DNA of 64,000 nucleotides from Parasponia andersonii (taxonomy: Eukaryota; Streptophyta; Magnoliopsida; Rosales; Cannabaceae): positions 43,283 through 107,282 of the forward strand of contig JXTB01000540.1 in NCBI GenBank assembly GCA_002914805.1, read 5' to 3'. The notes beneath the pieces were generated by a model. That model saw nothing but the letters and a program-made list of their open reading frames with translations, was not told the DNA's origin and made no database searches. Position numbers and translations under genes: made by a program. Shown here in pieces: positions 1 to 14,039 of this stretch (within the stretch, counting starts at the first letter, position 1; the number at the start of each line of letters is the position of its first letter).

Positions 1-1086
1 GTTACACACGAAATGCTGTTGAGTTGTTCTATGAGGTAAGACATTCTATGCTTTTGTTATTTGGAAAATGAATTTCAATTTCTTTTTTGTTCTTAAAGGC
101 TTGTTCTTTAGAAGTGGTCTTCTGCATTTTGTGTAACCGTCAAACTTACTGTGGACAAATTACATTGGCTATTAAGTTCTGTTACTTATTGGTTTTCATC
201 CCATCTTGCTTCATCTTTGAGGCTATGCTGTTTTACATGGACCCTGTCATGGGTTTCAGCTACCCATTCTATATGCAACTTAAATTCAACAATTTCCACC
301 CCAAAAAAATAAAGATCCTACATGAGGATATTTTTTAAAAAACTGGAAAAGCTTCCAAAGTCATAATGCTTTAAAGTGCTAAATCTTGCAAATTCTCAAG
401 GAAATTGTTCTTACACTTAGTCTTTGTTTAATATCCATGTAATTAGAAGTTTGAATCCTATTTGTGCATCATTTCAAACTCCTCTTGAAATTGCAGTCTG
501 GCTGCTATTGAAATGTGGTTATTGCTTCAACAGGCTGCTTCAGGAGCTTGTCTACCAAAGAAGAAAGTTCTTCATTATCTCCTTGAGGGTACTTCAGCTT
601 CTCATGTGGAAGACATTGGTGATGATGACAAGGATGTAGCTGAGGGTTCAAGTCATAGTATCTCTGCAGGTAAGCTGTATTAGATTGCCCTTTCTTTACC
701 TCATTTGTCCAATGATATACACTGTTTTCCACATAGTGCACCATCTAATCTGGAAAAGTTTCCTCTAACTTGGCTTTGGCAAAGGTACCTCCAAATGGAT
801 TAAAGTGAATGAAAAACGAACCCTTCATGATGTGTTGAAAGAACCTAACTTCATCATTCAAGGGATCCCAGGTGTGTCAATAAGTTCTCAGTTAGAACTT
901 TGCATGTTCTCATTTTACATCAAGAAGTTATTGTTGCCACACTTGAAAAGCATTTCTGTTTCAATTCCTGATGTTTGTGTATGTTTACATCATTTGTTGG
1001 TTATTGATGCAGTCTTTTATGTTGTCTCTAAAAACTCCGGCTTCTATCAAAAGTTCAAAGCTGGTTTATGGGCTCCTCCATCGTGA
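1..1086 (+). CDS. C-terminal exons of an unrecognised plant gene (5' end outside window)
   Basis: Four exons join in one frame: 1-35, 534-669, 785-871 and 1013-1086, each bounded by GT...AG and with matching phases (0, 1, 2 by running length), ending at TGA 1084-1086. The readable protein tail is about 110 residues. It starts YTRNAVELFYE, has a lysine patch (LPKKKVLHYLLEG), an acidic serine-rich stretch (EDIGDDDKDVAEGSS) and ends KFKAGLWAPPS. I do not recognise the family, and no domain signature is visible in this part. The consistent splice phases and sensible codons over four exons make it a real gene end rather than chance. The gene continues to the left of the window. The 3' UTR probably runs to about 1330. 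Confidence 0.7.
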
Positions 1087-1515
1087 GTAGGTTGCGGATA
1101 TTTTGACACAGCGTAGCTTGCTTTGGTTAACTCTTGAAGATGAGGAAATTAGCATATCGTTGGTAAAAAGTAGGACGTGAGGGTTCCAGTGTTTTTTGTC
1201 CTAGTGTATTTTTAACCACTGTTGCTTGTCAAATGTGTTGATCTTGTTTTTGTAGGCTTTGACACTGAAGTTGTGGGCTACTTATTTTGTTAAACCTGTA
1301 GTGTTGTTTGAACTTGGTATTTAAAAGGTAAAGATTTCAGTTTTGTGTGTGTGCGTGTGTGTGTGTAAATTTACTGACGTGCTCTTTGGATGAACAAAAC
1401 ATGGCGAAATCTAATTTACTCTCAAACAGAAAGTCAAAGTACATCAACGTGATTGGTGAGATAATAAGAAAAGAACTACAGTTTATCCCTTTTATATATA
1501 TATATAATATACAGG
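1087..1515. other. 3' UTR and AT-rich spacer
   Basis: This follows the stop of the first gene and includes its probable 3' UTR. It holds a short (TG)n run near 1345-1366 and a (TA)n run at 1493-1508, which is the left flank of the MITE that follows. No coding signal is seen. Confidence 0.5.
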
Positions 1516-1832
1516 GCACCAATCCAGTAGTTATTTTTTTTTTACCTATGCATAAGTATCAATTTGGCTAATGAAAATTTAGCATGTATATTTTTTTATT
1601 ATAAAAAATAAGAGAGAAAGAATATTAATGATGCACGTCTTTTCATATATTTTATTATAGTCATTGGATCATCATTAGATGAAAAATAAGAGAGAAAGAA
1701 TATTAATGAAGCACGTCTTTTCATATATTTTATTATAGCCATTGGATCATCATTAGATGGTAATTTAACGGTTAAAAAAAAACACTTACCCATAAATAAA
1801 AAAAAAATACCTATTGTATTGGATTGGCAACC
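1516..1832. mobile_element. TA-targeting MITE, copy 1 (disturbed by internal duplication)
   Basis: The element opens with GCACCAATCCAGTAG and closes with an inverted version ending TTGGATTGGCAACC. Both ends are followed inward by poly-T/poly-A and a copy of ACCTATG/CATAGGT. Both flanks are (TA)n runs. Two other copies, at 25635-25860 and 52308-52477, share the same ends, the same core (a TTAATGATG...TTTTCAT block) and the same (TA)n setting. This copy carries an internal direct duplication of about 78 bp (about 1607-1681 and 1683-1760). It has no coding capacity. Confidence 0.7.
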
Positions 1833-2158
1833 GCGTATATAAATATATATATATAATTCATCAACTTCCAGTCTTTAAGTAGTACAACAGTACGTTATCC
1901 TTTTTTTTTCCTATTATNAGATGAAAAATAAGAGAGAAAGAATATTAATGATGCACGTCTTTTCATATATTTTATTATAGCCATTGGATCATCATTAGAT
2001 GGTAATTTAACGGTTAAAAAAAAAAATACTTACCCATAGATAAAAAAAAAATACCTATTGTATTGAATTGGCAACCGCGTATATAAATATATATATATAA
2101 TTCATCAACTTCCAGTCTTTAAGTAGTACAACAGTACGTTATCCTTTTTTTTTCCTAT
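1681..2158. repeat. Near-perfect 238-bp direct duplication meeting at an N (1918)
   Basis: Bases from about 1681 to 1917 are repeated from about 1921 to 2158 with only a few substitutions and A-run length changes. The unit covers the right part of the MITE, its (TA)n flank and about 70 bp of unique flank. The single N at 1918 lies exactly at the joint. A repeat that carries unique flank and meets at an N fits two alleles joined over a gap better than a transposition event, though a true tandem duplication is possible. Confidence 0.8.
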
Positions 2159-2560
2159 TATTATTAATCTTGTAAATATTTTTTTTATTGCTTTAGTAAA
2201 TGGGATAATGGGATAGACAATGGTTCTTTTTCTTTAAAAAAAAAAAAAAAACTGTTGTACTACTTAATAAGGTTTTGTTTTGGGAGGGGGGGCGTCCGCG
2301 GGGAAATGGGTGATTATGAGGTACTTAGTTTGTTCAAAGAAAGGAACTAGGAATAAATGATTAATCAGTTGGTTGGTGTTTAAACTGTCCTTACTCTCAA
2401 TAGAAAAAAACAATTCTTTCGAAGGGGGTAAAAAAAAAATTCATGAAATGTGGTCTTTTTGTAATTTGAATCAGATGTTTTGGTTTTTATAAAAAATACC
2501 TTCGCATGTTTGAAATTTACAAAAATTTGTACCCTGTGTCCATATCTAACAAATTTGCTC
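2159..2560. other. AT-rich spacer
   Basis: Simple A/T-rich sequence with poly-A and poly-G runs (a G run near 2282-2292). No gene or recognised element is seen. Confidence 0.5.
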
Positions 2561-2880
2561 CCAGATGATGGCGAATTCAGACTCTCAACGAGTCCATAAG
2601 AAGTGATCCCATTTTTTAATCATCAAGTTCGGGTAGAGACCAAAGGTCTTGAGCGACCGATCCGACGGAACAACTCTTCTCAAAAGATAAAGAAGTATTG
2701 CTAATTTCTTCGTGCTCGTTCTAAATTCGAAGTACTATTTGTATAAATACGAATCCCCTCCCCTTCGTTACATAATTTCTTCTTCGTATAGATAGATATA
2801 GGATCTAGGGAGCAATTGCATAGAAGTACATTTTGTGCAACAGTCTTTCTTATGTGATAGAAAATGATCATTATGTTATT
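2561..2880. other. Probable plastid-derived insertion (NUPT)
   Basis: This roughly 310-bp block is less AT-rich and of higher complexity than its surroundings. Its text matches my memory of chloroplast inverted-repeat spacer sequence: the run around 2634-2665 (AGTTCGGGTAGAGACCAAAG) and the run around 2797-2835 (ATAGGATCTAGGGAGCAATT). It stops abruptly at both sides into ordinary nuclear AT-rich DNA. It holds no complete plastid gene. The exact plastid source was not determined. Confidence 0.55.
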
Positions 2881-4072
2881 CATATTTCTAAATAATTGAA
2901 ATAAAAAACTAAAAAAATTGTTTGGACTAACATAAATAAAGCAAAATATTAATGGAGCATAATTTTTTTTTAAAATTTTATAATATGAAGGTATTTTTTT
3001 TTCTTTTTTATTTTTTTACATCTTCTAAAGCATAGGATTTAAATTAAAAAAAAAAATCAAATTTCATAATATTTTTTTGCGGCTTACCTTCAAATGTTCC
3101 TTATGAGTAATTATACTAAATGTGTCCTTTCAATACTTTTTATAATATATCTATATGTATCTATATTTTACTTTTATTGTAAATGGAAGAATATATTAGT
3201 ATTATATTAACTATTGAATACTAGACACGTGATATATATATATATATATATAATAGATATGATGGGCAGAATAATGCTTTCTTTCCCTGTAAACTAAACA
3301 TTAGAGGCTTTTTTTCAAAAAAAATAAAAAAGAAAATTCCAGAGTTTTAGTTTGTTTGGATACATTTTTTTTTCTTTTTTTTTTGTTTTATAAAATGAAA
3401 TAAAAGATGAAGATTGCTATTATTTTATTTTATTATTTTTTAAAAAAAGATTGCAAAAATAACTGTAAAATAAACTATTGTTTATTATATGATCAAATTA
3501 TCGTGCATTTCTTAACACGTGCATTTCAGTCTTGAAAATAATACATTGGTTTATTTTTTCTTGTCACAATTTATAAAAAGTTTTACGTGTTGTTAGAAAG
3601 TAACTAAAGCTATGTTGAGGACCAACAGTACATTTCCTTGGAAGTTCAAGAGGTTGGAGACTAATTATAATGGTCTTAAAATTTAGTGATTAAAATGCAA
3701 TCTTAAGCTTTGTTTATAATCATCTAAAAGTAAAATTGACAATATAGCAGTTGTAAAAATTAAGACAACTTTTCTTATAAAGAATTCATGTTAATTAAAA
3801 TACGACCAATTCTGTTTATCTATTGTTAAAATAGTTGAGACAACTTTTCTTTCTTTTTTAAAAAAAAAAATAGAATTCATGTTAATTCAAGTAGTACCAA
3901 AACTTTAAAACTATGATTATAATAGATAAGACAACTTTTCTGTTATAGAATTCATGTTAATTAAAATACGACAGCACCGCTCTTGTAACTAAATTACAAA
4001 GCATATTAACCCTATAAAAGGAAAAAAGGGATAAAAGCAGGAAAATTTGTAAGTATATATATATTTTAGAAC
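2881..4072. other. AT-rich spacer with short repeated motif
   Basis: No gene is seen. A motif of the form GACAACTTTTCT...GAATTCATGTTAATT recurs three times (about 3763-3799, 3840-3886, 3930-3965), suggesting a decayed local repeat. The last 100 bp or so are probably the 3' UTR of the F-box gene on the - strand. Confidence 0.45.
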
Positions 4073-6267
4073 TCAAAGTACGACAATATCTATCGCATGA
4101 TGATATGTGGTTTTAGCAAGTTCCCTGACACGATCTCGAGCTGTGTCTAAATCCCCGGTCTGAACATCCAGCCATGGCCTTTCCTCAAGAGATGGATGGC
4201 AAACATCAATGGTTACCTTCTCGAGTGAGACGGCAATCTCAAGTAACCAAAGCCAAAACTCAACTGTGTTTTTACAGCCAGTAAAACCAATTAACTCCAC
4301 CTCCTTAAGGCACTGATGGGAAAATGAAATAGCCTCCTTTAATTCCTTAAGCTGATCTTCAATTGTTAACTGTCACATACAACAAAGATTAGTATTGTTA
4401 GTAAGAACCTTGCTCCAAACAAATAGCTGCATAGTAAGAGATTTAATCTATACCACAAATGAAGCATTTGATTAAAGCTCTATTACCTGATTTCTAGCAT
4501 ATAATTCTTCATAAGACTTGAACAACATCTGTCAAAGATAAAATTAGTCAAAAGTCGGTCTTTTTCACTTAGCAAACAATGATTTTAGTGAAAGCAAGAG
4601 AAGTTAACAATATGCTATATGAACACACTTGGATAATCTGTAAAACAGATGTAAAGGAGTGCCCTAAGTATCTTAAGACTCATATGCTAAACATTAGAGG
4701 CCTTTTTTTCTATTTCCCTTGTTATCCATTTTCCCGGTTCCCGAATCTTAATAGTATATCAAACTCAAAAATGGCCTAAAAATAAACTTTCACAATTCCA
4801 AATTTCAAATACAAAAAAAGAAGGGGGGGGAGTGCAGAAAGAAAAAGAAAAGATAGTATATAAGCCTTTATGTTAATGCGTAAGTACAAGTAAGAACATG
4901 CACCAACCTGCATTGAAAACCTATGCAAGAAAGGAGCCGCCTTTATCATCAAAAATGGCCAAAGGAGACTTTGATTGCCGAAAGCCATTGTCGACAGTTC
5001 CAGTTGCTCAAGATTACTTAATGCAGGAAATTGAGTCTCAAAATTTCTGGCCACACTATTGAAGACCTAAGTAGCATTAAGGACAAAATATATAAAAACA
5101 ACACGAGAAAGAGACAGAGCAAAGTAAATGTAACAAAGTTTTATCAAATACTAACCGAAAAAGACATATCCAACTTGAGTATCTTCAACATAGAAAAATA
5201 CCCAAAAAGCTGTTGACAATGATCAACCAGTGAAATGGTATTCTCCCCACCGAAATAAACTTCAGAGAGAAGAGGAACGTCTTCGAACGGCACGTCAATC
5301 AACGGTCCATGATATCCGAACGAAACAAGATCAGGGGCCGAGACCTTAACCCTTTTCATGTTAGGACACTCCAAAATCTTTAAGCTCTTCAACTTGAGAA
5401 ATGGATCAGCAATCTCCAAATTGACACTAACATTCGAACCCTTGACGCATAGACTCACAAGATTGGGACAATTAGCCAAGAAATACTGAACAACTTCGTC
5501 CTTGACACTAACAAAACTGAGAGTAAGATCAGTCAGAGAAAAAAAGACACTATTCCACTTCTGCCCCTTGTTCTTGGCCAAAATTGCAATACCATCCAGA
5601 CCAAGAAACGCATAAGGGTCCCTCAATACTCCACCCCATCGACCTGGAAAACCTAAATCGAGCTTCTTCACCTCCTTTCGAGCCGCGAATTCGACCCAAT
5701 TGTCAATATCCCTAAAGTAACCATTATCAATGTCGAAGCAGATTCTCAGCTCCTCTAGCTTCGAAGCCCGATGGTTCCCCAAAACCCGATTGACCCAATT
5801 CGCGTACCTTGACCTTTCGCGACTCCGTTCCTTCCTGAGCCACCTCAAGTCCTCCATTGTCGAGCTCCAATCGAAGTCCAGTCGTCGCGAAATCAGGGTC
5901 CAGAGATTCTCCCATCGTCGAGAGAGAACGCTCGTTCGCGCCGCGTCTCGAAGTGACAAGCAAGAGAGAATCGAGACCAGAATCTCGTCTGGTAATTTAC
6001 TGATTTCATCATCAACATCAACATCCCCATCCCCATCCCCATGATCGTCGTCGTGATCGATTCTTGATCTTTTGCCCTAATTTGAAGAATTTGGTTTCGA
6101 TTTTCCATTTTAGTTTCTTGAGAAACAAACAATTAAAGTTTTCTAAAAGTTGAACAAAATAGATCATCGAACATTAGAGATTAAAAAAATAATAAAAAAA
6201 AAATTATAATAATAATTGTTACCTTGGGGAGGGTACGTTTCTTGAGAGGAAGTGTCACTCTTCCCAT
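4073..6267 (-). CDS. F-box/LRR (FBD-type) protein
   Basis: I built a five-exon model on the - strand: 6267-6223, 6076-5156, 5066-4908, 4528-4487 and 4369-4073, all phase 0, giving about 487 aa. The F-box begins near residue 40 (DEISKLPDEILVSILSCLSL...RRWENLW). The middle is leucine-rich (LKSLKILECPNMKRVKV, LSNLEQLELSTMAF). The C-terminus (LKEVELIGFTGCKNTVEF ... LEKVTID) is the FBD-like end seen in this plant family. Such proteins are expected to be substrate receptors of SCF ubiquitin ligases; the target is unknown. The frame containing the F-box has no ATG of its own: upstream it meets a stop at an AG that serves as a splice acceptor. The start is therefore placed in a 15-codon first exon (MGRVTLPLKKR...) across a 146-bp intron. 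Confidence 0.85.
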
Positions 6268-8201
6268 TAAGGTTGGGTCTATTCAATTTAAAAGACTAGT
6301 GTAAAGATTGAAATAAAAGTTATTATGATCCATTTTTATTCCAAATATTTCTGGAAAATTTAAGAACAAGTACAACAACAACAACAACAACAACAACGTA
6401 GTACCACTTTTGAAGTCTTGATTGATCAAGTAATTCCTCCTCAAGTTGTTACTATGTTCTCGTCCTTAAATAGGTTCTTCTAGTTCATTTTATTTTGGTT
6501 TTGTTTTGGTTTTTTTTTTTTAATTTTACAATTGTGTTTTGACTTTGACTAATAATCACAAGCTCTTTATCGGTAGCACGGAGACACGGGAACTTTGAGT
6601 TTATCACAAATATGCCAATATACAAAAACAACAGGGGTTAATGACGTTAATAATCCCTAAATTATAATTGTTGTGCCATTTTGATCTTCTGTTTTCAATT
6701 TATATAATAGACTATCTTAATCATGCAGGTTCGTTTGGATTCATTTATAATATTTTATTTAAATAAATTAAAAATATTGGTAAAAATTTTATTTTGATTT
6801 TAAATTTTTATAAATAAAAAATATATTTAACAAAGTTTATTTCACTACTTATTTTCAAAAATAATAAATTACAAATAACAGAAAAAAGTCATATAAACTC
6901 ATATTTGTATATATATATATATATATAGTATATATGCTCTTGTGTTCAAATATTTATATATTTTTTTATTTTTAAAATTTGTTTTAAAAAATAAAGGTAT
7001 TTGAAATTTTTTTGTTACCACTTTTTTTGAAATTTTTTATAACAATTTTTAAAAACAAAAAACAAAAACAAGGTTTTCAAGTAGAATTCCATTTTAAAAA
7101 AAATCATTTTTCTGTTTAAAAAAACAAAAAAATAGAAAACGAAAATGAATCTAAACAAGTCTGCAATATGTCACAAATTGTTAAATTTTTATTTTAGATT
7201 TTTATTCGAAATGAGTTATTTTCGAAATACATATAATTTGATAAGAATAATATTAGGTATCCCAAAATTTGTATCATATTGTTAATACTAACACATATAA
7301 CATGTGAATTAGTATCATTCAATTAATAAATATGATTAATTTATTTGTAGTAAGTTATAATACACTAATTGAATAATGCTAACTCATATGTTATATATGT
7401 TGATATTAAAAATTTGGTAACAATTTTAGCACACCTAACATCGTCCAATTTGATAATTGAGATAGAATGATAGTATGAATTTTCAATTTACATAATAGAC
7501 TAACAAGAATTATGCGACGTTGTAATAATTACCTTTTTCTCGCAAACTCTTAAATCTTTACCTGTAATAAATCATTAATTATGTACAAAATATACAAGTT
7601 GGTAATGGTTATCAAGAACGATGCCGTGACTACTAAAACCAAACAATATAAACTATTACTTATTTAAGTAACCACGACGGTATAAATAATCAATCTATGT
7701 TTGTTTTGTCACAACGTCTAATCTGATTCAAGCTTGCATTTTATTTTGGATTCAGTTTGAACCAAAAGTTTGGATTATTTCTTTTATTATAATTTTCCAA
7801 AGTTCATGTGCATCGGAAAAAAAAAAAAAAAAAACCCCCACCAAGGTTGATAATGTAATCTGCTCTAAATTGTTATCTTTTTTTTTTTTTAAAAGACGTC
7901 TTTCAGGGACAGCCATTCTTTGAAAAAATAAAATAAAATGTTGTAGAGCAATTTTCGATTAAAAACAAAAACTGCTATAAATTGTAGCATCCTTCAAAAC
8001 TGTTACTCAGCCCAATCACGTCTAGGTGCTTACAAAGACAAAATCACAAGAATAAGCCTTTATGGTCTCAATTACCAAATTATTTGAATCAACGTCTGTC
8101 TATCCTTTTTTAACTTCTAATTTTTAGATTGATTTTTAACAATTCAATTTGATCTATTTTCTTTATGCCAATCTGAATCAGATCCAGTCAATGGAGATTC
8201 T
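6268..8201. other. AT-rich intergenic spacer
   Basis: Upstream of the F-box gene, so the first few hundred bases probably hold its promoter and leader. A (CAA)n microsatellite lies at 6372-6397 and a (TA)n run near 6909-6927. The rest is low-complexity A/T sequence with no coding signal. Confidence 0.45.
6372..6397. repeat. (CAA)n microsatellite
   Basis: About eight and a half uninterrupted ACA/CAA units, 105 bp upstream of the proposed F-box gene start codon. Confidence 0.85.
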
Positions 8202-8211
8202 TCAACTTAAT

Positions 8212-8409
8212 TCTTTTTTTTTTTAATGAGACTTAACTAATGACCATCATTTACTACAAATTTGAAGAAAAATAACACATATACACTTTACCAAGACTTG
8301 AATTCCTGACCCTACTAAACTCACACACACATCTTACAAATCTTGAACCATGAACCACACACATCTTACAAATCTTGAACCATGAACCAACTGAGTTAGC
8401 CCGATTGGC
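8212..8409 (-). mobile_element. tRNA-type SINE, copy A
   Basis: Read on the - strand, the element starts near 8409, has a pol III A-box-like TAACTCAGTTGG and a B-box-like AATTCAAGTC, and ends in an A-rich tail at 8212-8224. The flanks carry an imperfect target duplication (TCAACTTAAT at 8202 and TCAACTTTAAT at 8410). The 3' half (TTTGTAGTAAATGATGGTCATTAGTTAA) matches copies at 24781-24950 and 38377-38470. A 33-bp stretch next to the A box (GGTTCATGGTTCAAGATTTG...) is tandemly duplicated in this copy only. Confidence 0.7.
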
Positions 8410-8420
8410 TCAACTTTAAT

Positions 8421-9612
8421 CAAGTTAAGACTTCATGTTACTTACATGTCCACTTTAGCACTTTTAACAAGGGAAAATGCACTTGGACACTAGTAATTTG
8501 GACTAAAATGACATTTTCAACTGTACTTTGAAATTTTAACCGTTTTGTAATGTTATAGTATTATAAGATAGAGTGTCACACTATCAATAATAAATGATTA
8601 TTCCTAAAAAAATCATAATTTTTTTTGTTAAAAGTAATGTGGCATTTGTTATATTATAACGTAACAATCTGAATAAGATTATTCTTCAAAATGCTCTTAC
8701 GAGTAACAATGTGGATACTAAAATGGTACACTAAAAATTTACGCCAAATAATGTGCTATGTATTTTAACCACTTCTTATTCTAAAGTGAGACCAATTTAG
8801 GAGGTACATACATAGGCAAAGGGGCATTTGCCCACTGACTTTGCATTTTATATTAGCTAATACGTAATTTGTATTTAAATTTATTAACATTTAGTTAAAC
8901 AATAAAGGATTCCCCCCCTTGAAACTATGGTTTATGTACTAGGCCTCCAAAAATTATAGTTTATACACTCGCCTGCCTAAAATTATGGTTTATATAGTTG
9001 CTTTCTTAAAATTATGGTTTATACATTCGCCTTTATTAACACGCAATTCATTGTGAATTTTTTGTTATTTTGTTTTCTTCAAAAAATTTACATGATGTCC
9101 CCAACAATTTCAATCAAAGCTCCACCGCCGAGTAAAACTACCCAATTTAAAGTTACGTAGTTAAAAATAGTTAAAAATAATATTATATCCCTGTTGCAAA
9201 ATTTTAATACCAAATTTTGGTATCCGAATCTTTACTCAATTACTACTATCCAGAACCCTTTCCCTTTTATAAACGTGAAATAATATCGCGCAAATTTTCA
9301 CAAAGATGAAGAAGCAAGACAAAACAAAAGACTAAAATCAATAGCCTTTCAATAAGAGCGATAAGGCAAAGGAAAAAACAACATAGGGTCCACTTTAGAC
9401 GTTATTTTAGCTTTGATTTGCCAGAGAGAGGAAAAAGGAAAAAGGCAAGTTCAACACAGCAGTACCAACTCCGAAGTTATTCAACTTCATCGACACAAGG
9501 GAGAAAAAGAGGACAATTTCAACAAGAGGCATCACAGGTGGCAAATAGAGAAAAGGCAAAGAGAAAGACAGGTCCTTGAGAAACTTGCAAAATAGGCCCC
9601 TCGCAGAACACT
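8421..9612. other. AT-rich spacer with a degenerate tandem array
   Basis: No gene is seen. Between about 8920 and 9032 four diverged units of about 32 bp share AAAATTATGGTTTATA followed by a T/C-rich CGCCT-like segment. The last few hundred bases are probably the 3' UTR and downstream region of the GSNOR gene. Confidence 0.45.
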
Positions 9613-12649
<3,037 letters not shown>

Positions 12650-13084
12650 GGATGAATTTGGTTGTGGGAGTGGAGTTTAGAGCCACAAAATGAGTAAAGA
12701 GGACAATCAAAGAAAAGTAAGAAAAAGATGAAGATGTACGGATCCGATTGAGAGCTTAGGGAGATGGAAATGTAGATAAAGAAAAAAAAATAGAAAAATA
12801 GAAAATGAGCTGGATAAATGTGCGCTGTTGATCCTAGATATCTACGGAGTGGACCAAAAAGTAAGTCGGATCAACATGCCATGATTTTTTTCAAATTAAA
12901 AAATAAGAGAAAATATCCACGTGCTCGTGCTTAATCTCCTAATGACCGAGGTGAAACCGACAGCTGGCATTATTTATCTTTCTTAATAGTTAATAGTTTT
13001 CTTTTTTCTAAATGACCTAATAGTTAATAGTTGTTCAGGACTCACTCGTGAGTTGTGTACTTACAAACCAAACCACGACTATAT
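12650..13084. other. Leader and proximal promoter of the GSNOR gene
   Basis: This lies directly upstream of the start codon on the - strand. No second gene begins here. No convincing TATA box was pinned down. Confidence 0.4.
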
Positions 13085-13180
13085 AGCGAGTAGTGGCCCA
13101 TTCGTGGGAAGGGGGTCCCACATGCAGATGGTGGGTCCCACGTGACTCTGAATTATTGAGCTTGCCACGTGGTACGTGTC
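13085..13180. promoter_or_regulatory. Cluster of G-boxes and TCP-type sites upstream of GSNOR
   Basis: Two perfect palindromic CACGTG G-boxes lie at 13139-13144 and 13166-13171. Beside them are two GGGTCCCAC motifs (about 13112-13120 and 13133-13141); the second extends to GTGGGTCCCACGTG and matches the class II TCP site GTGGGNCC. The block is clearly more GC-rich than its surroundings and lies 440-560 bp upstream of the GSNOR start. No other start codon is near, so GSNOR is the likely target, but this is inference. Confidence 0.5.
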
Positions 13181-13367
13181 GCTCTAGGCCCCGTATAGTA
13201 TGTCTTGGACTCCGCCCCTGCAACCCTTGATAGGAAAAAAGGACATGGTTAGGACTTACTTGGGCTTCGGCCTAAATGACCTTCTCTTGTGAATTTTATG
13301 AAAGTGACATTTTTAGGAGAGTAAGGACCCTTTGACCTATAGTTATTAGTTAACAGCTTTTTAATTG

Positions 13368-13625
13368 GGTTAAGAAAATAATTGCCACTTTTTAAAATAT
13401 TAAATTAAATTTATCATTATTATTATATTTTACCATTTTTGGGAGGAATTAGTTAAGAATCTGTTAAGAATTCTTCAAGACTTCGTCAAAAATTCATCAA
13501 GAATTTATCAAGATTACCACTGACGTGAAGAATCTATCAAAATCGTTAAGAATTTATTTAAAAAGTGGTATAGTGGTAATTTAATTAATGAAAAAAAATA
13601 ATATTCACCTAATTTAATCTTTTTA
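13368..13625 (+). mobile_element. MITE-like element, inverted pair member 1
   Basis: This segment is similar over its whole length to the reverse complement of 16884-17128. Both copies have imperfect terminal inverted repeats of about 60 bp (ends like TTAAGTGAATATCAC, then TTAATTAAATTTA and TACCATTTTT). The core consists of degenerate repeats of AAGAATCTGTC / AAGAATTCATC. No coding capacity is present. Confidence 0.5.
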
Positions 13626-14039
13626 ACTGAAGGTTTAAGGTTTAAGGGGGCCCAAATTTCAATCAATTACCAACTAAGAATGTTAAGTTCATTTTCAACA
13701 AAAAGGATAGAAATGAATTCAAACATCAAAATAATCAAATTCAACACCACATATTTTACTTCATTTGTTATGTAATCTTAAATCTACGATTAGTCAACAG
13801 CAATAAATGAAAGTTAATAACTGAGATAAATGCATTAGGTCTCATATATGCTTTTCTGATCGAAGTATGATTTTCTTCGAATGAATAACGTGCGACCATC
13901 AGAAAAAGAAACTAGGTCAATTTTCTCTAAATGGATAATCCAAAAAAAAAAAAAAACAAGCGTCTGGGTAGAAAACAAACAATCCATTTATTCGTTATTA
14001 CTCAATTTTGTATTGTTATCTGAAATTATATTTTTTGAT
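13626..14039. other. AT-rich spacer
   Basis: No gene or recognised element is seen. A poly-A run lies near 13940-13954. Confidence 0.4.

Noticed and set aside
5730-6132. Alternative - strand frame (MENRNQILQIRAKDQ...) over the F-box start, and a + strand frame
   Set aside because: The methionine-rich part arises from a GATGGG repeat read out of frame; only the other - frame carries the F-box.
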